Shown: positions 1 through 7,010 of the stretch, piece by piece | Numbering within the stretch: the stretch's first letter is position 1 | Layout: every line of letters begins with the position of its first letter | Origin: Lentisphaeria bacterium | GTDB taxonomy: Bacteria; Verrucomicrobiota; Lentisphaeria; Victivallales; Victivallaceae | Assembly: GCA_017504585.1 (NCBI GenBank) | Contig: JAFVQX010000040.1 | Span: 1 to 34,482 of the forward strand | Direction of reading: 5' to 3' | Length of the DNA stretch: 34,482 nucleotides | The notes under the pieces: model-generated | What the model was told of the DNA's origin: nothing | Databases searched by the model: none | What the model saw: only the letters and a program-made list of their open reading frames with translations | Made by a program: the position numbers and the translations under genes

Positions 1-1
1 C

Positions 2-301
2 GAACTGAATACCCTTAAAAGGGAAAAACAGTTGAATGCTCTGGCTGGGGATTATCACTTCAACGATGTTGAGTATCTGGATTTTATATTGCAGAAAAAC
101 AATATTTCTCCTGATAATAAAGAGCAGACAGCTGCCTTTATGCAGGATTTCAAAAACCGTAATCCCCGCTATTTTATTCTGCCGGTCAAATCCGGCGCAG
201 GCAGCCGCCCCGGCAGCGCGCCCCGAAGCGTGAGTGTTCAAAGCGGCAGCCGCATGGATGCTCTGGAAATGATGCTTTCCGGAGCGCCCGAAATAAACTG
301 A
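2..301 (+). CDS. C-terminal part of a phage scaffold-like protein (5' end outside window)
   Basis: The reading frame is open from the left edge, so only the last 99 residues are visible. A TTG at base 32 could be read as a start, but the frame continues upstream with charged, coiled-coil-like residues (ELNTLKREKQLNAL), so the gene is treated as truncated by the window. After the coil come an acidic segment, the motif NPRYFILPVK and a Gly/Ser/Pro-rich, probably flexible tail (residues about 60-85). It ends 26 bases before the major capsid gene. Phage scaffolding proteins commonly lie directly upstream of the capsid gene, are coiled-coil and end in a short capsid-binding tail. The scaffold call rests on position and composition, not on a recognised domain. 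A head-maturation protease or other head-assembly protein is possible. Confidence 0.5.
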   Translation, partial: ELNTLKREKQLNALAGDYHFNDVEYLDFILQKNNISPDNKEQTAAFMQDFKNRNPRYFILPVKSGAGSRPGSAPRSVSVQSGSRMDALEMMLSGAPEIN

Positions 302-327
302 TTTTTTAACAAAAAAGGATTTTTACT

Positions 328-1473
328 ATGATTTATGCTTACACTTTTGTCAACAAAAAACGCGATCTTTCCGACATTCTTTCGACTGTGGTAAAAGATG
401 AACCCCGTTTTATATCCAACTTCAAAACCGTTCCCGAAGCCACCGCCCAGAAACACGAATGGCTGGAAGATCAGATCTCCGGCCGCAGCATTGCTGTTAC
501 CGCAGTAGAAAACAACACCGTTACTGCGGTTGCCAAAGATGTCGCCAAGCTTAAAGTCGGCACCCTGCTGGTTGCCCAGAACGATCCGGCATTGTTCCGT
601 GTTACCGGCATTGCCGGCGAAACCTTTACGCTGGAACTGGCCGGTGCCAACGGGTCGGCAAATACGATGGTAAAAGCTGATGCCATTCTCAATATCGTAA
701 GCTCGCCCATGGCGGAAGGTTCTGTCAATGGCGACGGCGAAGAAACCAGCCATTTGAGCGGCAGCGAATACAACTATATGCAGATCTTCCGCAAAGACAT
801 CGTTCTGACCGGTTCTGCGCTGGCGATCAATCTTTATGGCTCCATTGACAACATGGTCAACCGCCAGACTGCCTTTGCTTTGAGCGAACTTGCCCGCGAC
901 CTCAACCGGGTGGCGCTCTTTGGGGTTCGTCGCGAACCCGGGGCAGATACCCGTGGCGAAGCCGGTGGGCTTTATCACTTTGCCGCCGACGGTGACGGTA
1001 TGGAAGTGGATGCCGAAGCCCTTGCACTGGACAGTTTCATGATCAACGATGCTGCGCAGAATATCCTTTCTGAAGGCGGCGAACCCATGCAGATCTTGTG
1101 CAGTCCCGGGCAGGCTCGGGTGATTTCCAACGAATACAAAAACTCGCTGCAGGTTCTGCGCAGCGATGAACGTCGCGGAGCTTACGTTGCAAGCGTGGTC
1201 AACGAAATTTCCGGTCGCGGTATGACCATTATGGCAGACCCCGATGTGCCGGATACCGACGTGTGGGTGCTGGATGCCACCGGTCTGGGACTTGCCAGCT
1301 TGAAGGGACGCAGCATTACCGATGTGGATGCCACTCCCCGCGGATTTGACGGCATCAAACGCATGGCGATCGGCGAACTTACTTTTGAGTTCAAAAACGC
1401 CAAACAGCGCATGTGCCGTATCCGCAACGTAATGCCCAGCATGGAAGCTTTGAGAACGTTGCGCAATGCGTAA
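328..1473 (+). CDS. phage major capsid protein, SU10/DUF5309-like (HK97 fold)
   Basis: A 381-aa protein resembling the SU10-type major head proteins (DUF5309 family), which build the icosahedral shell of tailed phages. Features of that family seen here are an N-terminal stretch on opening and mutually adjusting head subunits (FVNKKRDLSDIL), an aromatic EWLEDQI segment, a central insertion (about residues 55-110) rich in Val/Thr/Ala like a beta domain, the stretch EYNYMQIFRKDIVLTGSA, and a C-terminal half with the LNRVALFGVRR helix followed by a beta-rich region. The ATG at 328 is preceded by AAAAAGGAT at suitable distance. It follows the scaffold-like gene and is closed by a strong intrinsic terminator. 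The gene is intact and shows no stop or frameshift, so it may still be functional. The family call is from remembered sequence character and is not verified by a search. Confidence 0.75.
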   Translation: MIYAYTFVNKKRDLSDILSTVVKDEPRFISNFKTVPEATAQKHEWLEDQISGRSIAVTAVENNTVTAVAKDVAKLKVGTLLVAQNDPALFRVTGIAGETFTLELAGANGSANTMVKADAILNIVSSPMAEGSVNGDGEETSHLSGSEYNYMQIFRKDIVLTGSALAINLYGSIDNMVNRQTAFALSELARDLNRVALFGVRREPGADTRGEAGGLYHFAADGDGMEVDAEALALDSFMINDAAQNILSEGGEPMQILCSPGQARVISNEYKNSLQVLRSDERRGAYVASVVNEISGRGMTIMADPDVPDTDVWVLDATGLGLASLKGRSITDVDATPRGFDGIKRMAIGELTFEFKNAKQRMCRIRNVMPSMEALRTLRNA

Positions 1474-1491
1474 GCTTTTTTGAGTATAATA

Positions 1492-1526
1492 AACTCCGGG
1501 GCAAGCAAACTGCTCCGGAGTTTTTT
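1492..1526 (+). terminator. intrinsic terminator after the capsid gene
   Basis: A 12-bp stem with one G-U wobble (1492-1503 pairs with 1511-1522), a 7-base loop and a run of six T at 1521-1526. It lies 18 bases after the capsid stop codon and separates the capsid gene from the connector-type gene. Confidence 0.9.
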
Positions 1527-1568
1527 CAGAGTTTTTTTATATAAACAGCAAAAAAAAGAGTAGTTAAT

Positions 1569-1991
1569 ATGCAAGTATCCATGTTTCAGGTCGAGGAATA
1601 TTTCAACTGTCACTTGCAGCGGCGTTCATGGCAGAGTCTGCACAAAGATACCCGGCAAGCCGCAGTAAAAATGGCGGAAGAAGATGTTAAACTTGCGCTG
1701 GGCACCAACACTTTGGATATCGGTGATCTGCTGATATTCTGCGCGGTGTGCGAACAGGCATTGTTTCTGGCAATGCGCGAAGCCCGCCGGCAGATCCGCC
1801 CGCGCAATCACGGTGCGCTAAAAAGCGAAACCATCGAAAATCTCGGCAAAAGAGAGTATTACGACACCGCTGCCGAACCAGAGTCCGACAGCAACAGTAA
1901 ATCTGCCGGAGTACTCTCTCCGCGCAGCGAACTCTTTTTATCCCGCTTGCCGGGGTATGGGAAATCGACTGTGCGCCTCGGTCGGGGCTGA
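1569..1991 (+). CDS. small phage neck/head-tail connector-type protein
   Basis: A 140-aa protein. The N-terminal two thirds is a helical domain with the pattern EYF..HL..RSW..L.......A...A..D, followed by ALGTNTLDIGD and then CAVCEQALFLAMREARR. This resembles the DnaT-like/gp6-like connector proteins that tailed phages encode just after the capsid gene (short YL...W...A.....AL..A..L domain, then an AV.EQAL helix). The last 50 residues are polar and probably disordered (SDSNSKSAGVLSPRSEL). The ATG at 1569 has only a modest ribosome site (AAGAG). It sits behind the capsid terminator and is followed by its own terminator. No tail genes follow: the next gene is a host copper ATPase on the other strand. 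The connector role is an inference from position and pattern. Confidence 0.45.
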   Translation: MQVSMFQVEEYFNCHLQRRSWQSLHKDTRQAAVKMAEEDVKLALGTNTLDIGDLLIFCAVCEQALFLAMREARRQIRPRNHGALKSETIENLGKREYYDTAAEPESDSNSKSAGVLSPRSELFLSRLPGYGKSTVRLGRG

Positions 1992-2016
1992 AAAAAATCA
2001 ATAACTTATCACTACG

Positions 2017-2049
2017 CGGCAGAGCGGTAAATCACTCTGCCGTTTTTTT
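2017..2049 (+). terminator. intrinsic terminator closing the phage-like block
   Basis: A perfect 8-bp stem CGGCAGAG/CTCTGCCG (2017-2024 and 2035-2042), a 10-base loop and seven T at 2043-2049. The right arm and loop contain the stop codon of the convergent copper ATPase gene. On the minus strand the stem lacks an adjacent T run, so it mainly serves the plus strand. Confidence 0.85.
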
Positions 2050-4254
2050 CTGTTTTTTATCCAGATCCAAATGCCACAAACGCAGCGAATTAAACACCAC
2101 AAGCAAACATGATCCCGACATGGCTATGCTGCTGCAAACCGGGGTAAACTGCCAATTCAGCAAAGAGTAAAATGCTCCGGCCGCCAAGGGTATAAGCATG
2201 ATATTATAAACAAAAGCCAGCATCAGATTAAGTTTGATCGTACCATTGACCGCCGCACTTAACCGGAAAAGTTTGCCCAATTTGCCGATATTGCCTGCCA
2301 AAAGCGTGATCTGGGCGTTTTCCAGCGCGGCATCCGAGCCGGAACCCATGGCAATACTTACATCGGCAGCCGCCAGTGCCGCGGCATCATTGACGCCATC
2401 GCCCACCATGGCAACGCATCTGCCGAAAGCCTGACGGGCGCGGACTTTCTCAAGTTTATCCTGAACTTTCAACGCCGGGTAGTACTCTTCGATCCCCAGA
2501 GTATCAGCCACAAGCTTGACCTGTTCGGCATTGTCGCCCGAAATTATCACCGGATCAACCGCATTTTGTTTGAACTCATTGACCACTTGCTGCGCCTCCG
2601 GGCGGATAATATCGCTGACGGCAAAAACACCCCATACACGCCCCAAGGCAGCAAGGTAAGTCAAACTGTTTGCCGGCAATAGACTGCGATCGATGTCGTT
2701 TTGGGCAAAAAATCCATCGACATCAACCTTTTCATTAAGCATGAAATCCTTGCTGCCCAGCACGATGCGCACATCATTGACAATGCCGCACACCCCCTGC
2801 CCGGGCAGCGAAGTAAAGTCTTCCACTTCCGGCAGGCTGTCTGCATAAAGCTTGAACTCTTTCATTGCCATAACGGCTTTGGCCTGGGGGTGGCGACTGT
2901 TGTTTTCCAAAGCAAAAAGTGTCCGGTAAAATTGCTTTTTATCTGTGTTATGATCTACACATACGCAGCGCACCTGCAATGTATTTTCGGTCAGGGTGCC
3001 GGTTTTATCCAGCATCAGAGTATCGACTTTTTTCATACTTTCCAGTGCTGATGGATCTTTTATCAGAATACCGTTGCGGGCGCCGGTGCCTACCCCCACT
3101 GTTACCGCCAGTGGCGCCGCCAGCCCCAATGCACAGGGACAAGCCGCCAGCAATACTGCTATAAATGCCCCCAGCGCCATGGACCAATCCCGGGCAATGA
3201 GTCCCCAGCAGAAAAAGGCGATCAATGCCACTGCCAGAACTGCCGGCACAAAAAACGCCGAAACTTTGTCAGCAAGTTTCTGAACAGGTAATTTGGTTTT
3301 TCTGGCTGTTTTGACCAGTTCTACTATATGGGCAAGCAAAGTATCGCTGCCTACTTTTTCGGCTTGCATGGTCAATACAAACTCGCCGTTGACTGTACCG
3401 GCAGAGAGCTTGCTGCCCACTGTTTTTTCCACCGGAACAGCTTCGCCGGTCAACATGGATTCATCCACCGGGCCGTGACCTTCGACCACAAAACCATCTA
3501 CCGGGATCTTGTCGTGGGGCAGGATCTTCAACCAATCACCCAACTGTACTTCGTTTAAGGGAATTTCAACAACACTTCCGCAGCACTTTTTGACTTTTCG
3601 CGCCATCGGCGGCACCAATTCCATCAGCGACTTGATCGCCCTCCCTGCCCCGCGGCTGGCACGACCTTCCAGATACTGGCCCAGAATGACCAGTGCCGCG
3701 ATCATGGCTGCCGGAGCAAAATGCAGCTTGGCATTACCCGCATCATCCAGAAGCGAAGCTGGCAGAGTCCCGGCAAAAAACAACGCATATACGCTGTAAA
3801 AATATGCCGAACCGATCCCCATACTGATCAGAGTAAACATATTGAGCTTAAAGTTTTTCAGCGATTTTACCCCCCGCAGCAAAAGAAATCCGCCGGGTCC
3901 GAAAACTGCTATACTGGATAACCCCCACGCCAGACAGGCCACCCCACGCCGGTCAAGTTCCGGCAAATGCTCAATTACCATGATCAAAACGGTTATTACC
4001 GCAGCAATAATAAATCCGGTCAGCAGCCCATGCAAACGTTTTTCCACTTTAACATCATCGTCTTCAAAGGCTTCGGAGCAGCAGCAACATGGCTCTGCCG
4101 GAGCATTACTGCTCAAATAAAGCTCCGGATCTTGGGCAAATTTAACTTTGCAGTTGGGGTTGCAAAAGTAGTATATCGTGCCTTTGTACTCATACGTTGC
4201 CGCCGCCCGTTCCGGCGGAAAAGTCATCTTGCATACGGGATCGGTAACCATCAT
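2032..4254 (-). CDS. copA: Cu(+)-transporting P1B-type ATPase with N-terminal YHS domain
   Basis: A 740-aa heavy-metal P-type ATPase that exports monovalent copper across the inner membrane at the cost of ATP. Residues 3-47 form a YHS/TRASH metal-binding domain (DPVCKM ... YYFCNPNC) in place of the usual HMA domain. They are followed by a CCCC cluster at 56-59. Further landmarks are TGEA at 269-272 (actuator), CPC at 372-374 in the metal-binding helix, DKTGT with phosphorylated Asp416, an RHPQA nucleotide-domain motif, GDGVNDAAAL, and the YN and NSLRL motifs of the last two helices. In the final helix the usual MxxSS reads M712-SGS-C716, so the second Ser of the copper exit site is Cys. Two Met codons are possible (4254 or 4251). 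It lies 26 bases after a pseudopilin gene on the same strand and may be read from that promoter. Specificity for Cu(I) rather than Ag(I) is by family. Confidence 0.92.
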   Translation of the reverse strand: MMVTDPVCKMTFPPERAAATYEYKGTIYYFCNPNCKVKFAQDPELYLSSNAPAEPCCCCSEAFEDDDVKVEKRLHGLLTGFIIAAVITVLIMVIEHLPELDRRGVACLAWGLSSIAVFGPGGFLLLRGVKSLKNFKLNMFTLISMGIGSAYFYSVYALFFAGTLPASLLDDAGNAKLHFAPAAMIAALVILGQYLEGRASRGAGRAIKSLMELVPPMARKVKKCCGSVVEIPLNEVQLGDWLKILPHDKIPVDGFVVEGHGPVDESMLTGEAVPVEKTVGSKLSAGTVNGEFVLTMQAEKVGSDTLLAHIVELVKTARKTKLPVQKLADKVSAFFVPAVLAVALIAFFCWGLIARDWSMALGAFIAVLLAACPCALGLAAPLAVTVGVGTGARNGILIKDPSALESMKKVDTLMLDKTGTLTENTLQVRCVCVDHNTDKKQFYRTLFALENNSRHPQAKAVMAMKEFKLYADSLPEVEDFTSLPGQGVCGIVNDVRIVLGSKDFMLNEKVDVDGFFAQNDIDRSLLPANSLTYLAALGRVWGVFAVSDIIRPEAQQVVNEFKQNAVDPVIISGDNAEQVKLVADTLGIEEYYPALKVQDKLEKVRARQAFGRCVAMVGDGVNDAAALAAADVSIAMGSGSDAALENAQITLLAGNIGKLGKLFRLSAAVNGTIKLNLMLAFVYNIMLIPLAAGAFYSLLNWQFTPVCSSIAMSGSCLLVVFNSLRLWHLDLDKKQKKTAE

Positions 4255-4280
4255 TGTACTTCTGTTTATCGGGTTAAAAA

Positions 4281-5051
4281 TTATTTACTTATTTCTTCAT
4301 AACAGGCGGCAAAGCCAGCCCATTTCCAATCTTTTGCCTGGTCGGCGGTCGAAATAGTTATCGGTACGCCATGTCCGCCCAAATGCACAGCATTGATCGA
4401 GTTGGGGTGAATTGGCGCAGAACTGCTTTTCTGCGAAAGTTTTGCTGCCAGACTCCCCGGCGCATCGTGGATTATCATAGCATTGGGGTCATCCCTCCCC
4501 ACGATACGCCTGCCGATACCATTGCCGGAACTGTCTTTCAGGTCGTGCCCCGCGATGGTTTCGGTTTCATCCGCCGCCTGCTGCGGGGTGTGATATAAGA
4601 ATATGTATGATGTATTCACATAATAGCCTTCTTCCGCCGAGGTCGTACCGAACAGCACACTGTCGCTGGGGCAGCGGAAATTGGGCTCAATATCAGTTTT
4701 TTGCAGATTGGTCGCTTCCGGCGACGGCATAAAGCCCATGTAGCCGCCGCACACCAGCAAATTGGGCACCGCATGGCGGCCGCTGATGATCCGGCAGGAG
4801 CTGCCGTAACCGCACATGCGCGCCATCTCTTCTTCGCTGCTGTGATGAAACGATACTGCAATGGAACCTTTATGATCGTTGGCGTAAAGATTTTGCCCCA
4901 TCCACAGATTTTTCAATTTAGACAAACAAACTGTACTGCGCGCCCGCTCCCGGGCTGCCGAAAGCGCCGGTAAAAGCATAGCTGCCAATATAGCAATTAT
5001 TGCAATTACAACCAGCAGTTCAATGAGGGTAAAACGTTTTATTTTCTTCAT
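4281..5051 (-). CDS. pseudopilin-like protein (prepilin N-terminal methylation motif)
   Basis: A 256-aa protein with the class III/type II secretion prepilin leader: a short basic start (MKKIKR), then [20 protein letters not shown] with the invariant Glu five residues after the processing point, and a single long hydrophobic helix. A prepilin peptidase would cleave just before Phe and methylate it. The remainder is a soluble domain with Cys and Gly residues and the late motif NAVHLGGHG, typical of the large DUF1559-like pseudopilin families of Lentisphaerae and Planctomycetes. Substrate and assembly partners are unknown. The start is fixed by the motif, an AAGGTG ribosome site and a good promoter (5075-5102). 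No secretion ATPase or secretin is nearby, so it is an orphan minor pseudopilin or surface protein. Confidence 0.88.
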   Translation of the reverse strand: MKKIKRFTLIELLVVIAIIAILAAMLLPALSAARERARSTVCLSKLKNLWMGQNLYANDHKGSIAVSFHHSSEEEMARMCGYGSSCRIISGRHAVPNLLVCGGYMGFMPSPEATNLQKTDIEPNFRCPSDSVLFGTTSAEEGYYVNTSYIFLYHTPQQAADETETIAGHDLKDSSGNGIGRRIVGRDDPNAMIIHDAPGSLAAKLSQKSSSAPIHPNSINAVHLGGHGVPITISTADQAKDWKWAGFAACYEEISK

Positions 5052-5074
5052 TTAGACACACCTTACTTTGAATA

Positions 5075-5102
5075 AATATAGCATCAAAACGTTTTTTGTC
5101 AA
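5075..5102 (-). promoter_or_regulatory. sigma70-type promoter for the pseudopilin gene
   Basis: On the minus strand a perfect TTGACA (5097-5102) is followed by a 16-bp spacer and TATATT (5075-5080). The predicted start of transcription is near 5068, 17 bases before the ATG. The spacer contains the perfect palindrome AAAACGTTTT (5086-5095). Confidence 0.7.
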
Positions 5103-5116
5103 ATAAAAAACACCGT

Positions 5117-6874
5117 TTAACGGGCTTTGTACCACTTGGGAACACCTTTTTTGCGCAAGCGTTCTATCAGATTTTTTCTGCGTTTGCTTAAAAAATCTGC
5201 CTGATTGTTCAGACCGGGGTCGCTGTATGGGGTGCCGGCGGTGGAGTCAAATATGATATGTTTTTCTTTTTCTGACAACTCTGTATTGCCGGAACTCTCC
5301 CCCAGCCATGCCACGGTACCGCCGCGCCGTCTGCCGAAAGATGGCGTTTCGCCCACCAGAAAACCTGCCTTATACATGGCCCCTCTTACACTGGGGGAAC
5401 TACTGTAAGTCAGGAGCAGCGCCGATTGCTGAACCATGATACGGCGGCAGCAGCGCAAAAACTGCCAGCTCCACAACTCCGGATTTACATCGCTGGAAAA
5501 TGCATCGAGCCACACCAGATCAAAGTGATTTTCCGGCAAAAGCTGTACCGATTTACGGGCATCCTCCAGTAATAGAGTTATGGAAGAATTTTTATAACTG
5601 CTCCGGCGTTTTTCCAAAAGATCAGTCAAAACTTTTTGCTGCCATTGCGCTGTTTGATAAAACTGCATGGCGGCGCGAAGGGTTCGCTCATCATTTTCCA
5701 GCGAAACTATCTCCAGTTGAGCCCCGGGTATATCAGCCGCACACGCCATTGCCGCAAAGGCGTTGCCGCCCAGACCGAAACCGATATCCAGCAAACGCAA
5801 CGTTTTGCCTTGTCGGGCAAATTCATCAAGTTTTTCTGCCAAACGGGAGGGTTCGGCAAATTTCTTTTCTGCTTCGCTCCCTGCCCCGGCTAAAGAATGA
5901 AAATGCTGCCGGTAAACGGGGTGATAAAGCGTGGGAGTACCGTCAGAAGTACGGGCAACAACAAAAGAACCGGCATTGGAGCTTTCATCGTAAAAATACT
6001 GCTCAAAAAAGCTTAAAAACTGCCCTTTCTGCATCCACCATTTCGGGGCTTCCAGCTCGTCGGCAGCCGCATCTGCCATCAAACGCATCAGGAGCCAATT
6101 TTCCGGCAATTTCTGCAAAAAAGCTTTCAATCCGGCAGCATATTCGTACTCATTAAGCGGCGAAACATAGCTTTTATTGGCCCCGTATCGCCGTGCCAGA
6201 ACCGTATTTTTCAGCACCATAAGCTGATGAAGCTTGACTGCGCTCAATGGCAAATCGGCAGCTTTTTCCGCAGTAGCCGCCCAATCGTCCATGGTTTCGC
6301 CGGGCAACCCCAGAATAAAGTGTCCGGCGATTTTGATATTCCTTGCCGCCAAACGCTGACAAGCCTGTTGCACCGCGGTAAAGTCATGCCCCCGGTTGAT
6401 CTCCGCCAAAGTCCTGTCGTGGGCGCTTTGAATACCCAATTCAACAAAAAGTTCATAACGCAACGATAACTCCGCCAGATAATCCAAAACATCATCCGGC
6501 AAAGCATCAGGACGGGTGGAGATGATAACCACCTTGAAATCGGCTTGAGCGAGAACTTTTTCATAAAGATCGCGCAAAATCTCCACCGGAGCATTGGTCG
6601 AGGTGAAACTCTGAAAATAAGCTATATAGCTGGAACACTCGCCATAACGCCGTTTTATATACTCTTTTCCCCGCGCCACTTGCTCAACGAGATCCAGTCC
6701 GGTGCGTGATAAATGCCGCGCCCGCGCCCCGTCTTCGGAGCAGAAAATACACCCTTCGCCAAAACCGCCGCTGCTGCGATTGGGACACCCCAGCGCCAGA
6801 TCAATGGGGATTCGCTGCAGCGAACTGCCATATTTTTGCTGCAAGTATTTACTGAAATGGAACAAATGTTTCAT
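5117..6874 (-). CDS. fused YhcC/YtqA-type radical SAM enzyme and MnmD-like tRNA methyltransferase
   Basis: A 585-aa two-domain protein. Residues 1 to about 300 match the TIGR01212 radical SAM family (YhcC, YtqA/MnmL): cluster cysteines C30, C42 and C45 (spacing CX11CX2C, inside GCPNR...GCIFC), then SFTSTNAP, RPD at 121-123, VELGIQSAHD and HFILGLPGET. Residues from about 305 to 525 form a class I SAM-dependent methyltransferase of the MnmC2/MnmD (DUF752) type: GTPTLYHP, FHSLAGAGSE, the SAM loop LLDIGFGLGGN at 361-371 and WLDAFSSDVNPELW at 455-468, equivalent to the LDGFAP.KNPDMW signature of E. coli MnmC. YtqA/MnmL acts in conversion of cmnm5s2U to mnm5s2U at tRNA position 34, and MnmD methylates nm5s2U, so the fusion probably does consecutive steps. 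This is inference from domain pairing. No Shine-Dalgarno sequence is visible before the ATG. Confidence 0.85.
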   Translation of the reverse strand: MKHLFHFSKYLQQKYGSSLQRIPIDLALGCPNRSSGGFGEGCIFCSEDGARARHLSRTGLDLVEQVARGKEYIKRRYGECSSYIAYFQSFTSTNAPVEILRDLYEKVLAQADFKVVIISTRPDALPDDVLDYLAELSLRYELFVELGIQSAHDRTLAEINRGHDFTAVQQACQRLAARNIKIAGHFILGLPGETMDDWAATAEKAADLPLSAVKLHQLMVLKNTVLARRYGANKSYVSPLNEYEYAAGLKAFLQKLPENWLLMRLMADAAADELEAPKWWMQKGQFLSFFEQYFYDESSNAGSFVVARTSDGTPTLYHPVYRQHFHSLAGAGSEAEKKFAEPSRLAEKLDEFARQGKTLRLLDIGFGLGGNAFAAMACAADIPGAQLEIVSLENDERTLRAAMQFYQTAQWQQKVLTDLLEKRRSSYKNSSITLLLEDARKSVQLLPENHFDLVWLDAFSSDVNPELWSWQFLRCCRRIMVQQSALLLTYSSSPSVRGAMYKAGFLVGETPSFGRRRGGTVAWLGESSGNTELSEKEKHIIFDSTAGTPYSDPGLNNQADFLSKRRKNLIERLRKKGVPKWYKAR

Positions 6875-6888
6875 ATTTTTTGTCTAAT

Positions 6889-6894
6889 ATTATA
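6889..6894 (-). promoter_or_regulatory. candidate -10 box (TATAAT) close to the start of the fusion gene
   Basis: A perfect TATAAT on the minus strand, 15 bases upstream of the ATG at 6874. No convincing -35 is seen at 16-18 bp. If used, transcription would begin about 8 bases before the start codon, leaving no room for a ribosome site. Confidence 0.35.
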
Positions 6895-6971
6895 GAGATA
6901 CATGATTTCAAAGCTCTTTCCGGCAAACATTCCAAGGCCGAAACAAAGAGTTTTCGTTTGTATAATATAAC

Positions 6972-6990
6972 TTGAAAAGTTCAAAAGTTC
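6972..6990 (+). repeat. tandem AAAAGTTC repeat and TTGAA/TTCAA palindrome upstream of the oxidoreductase
   Basis: AAAAGTTC occurs twice back to back (6975-6982 and 6983-6990). The first copy overlaps the inverted repeat TTGAA-AAG-TTCAA (6972-6984). The element lies just after a TATAAT (6961-6966) and 20 bases before the ATG at 7011, where an operator would sit. No -35 box matching that TATAAT was found. Confidence 0.4.
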
Positions 6991-7010
6991 CATAAAAGGG
7001 AGATTTTTTT

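Noticed and set aside
238-978. Long minus-strand frame opposite the capsid gene
   Set aside because: It lies wholly antisense to an intact capsid gene and its translation shows no recognisable motif or ribosome site.
5105-5120. Terminator after the radical SAM fusion gene
   Set aside because: CCGTT/AACGG can pair but leaves a one-base loop; the T-rich stretch alone is not enough.
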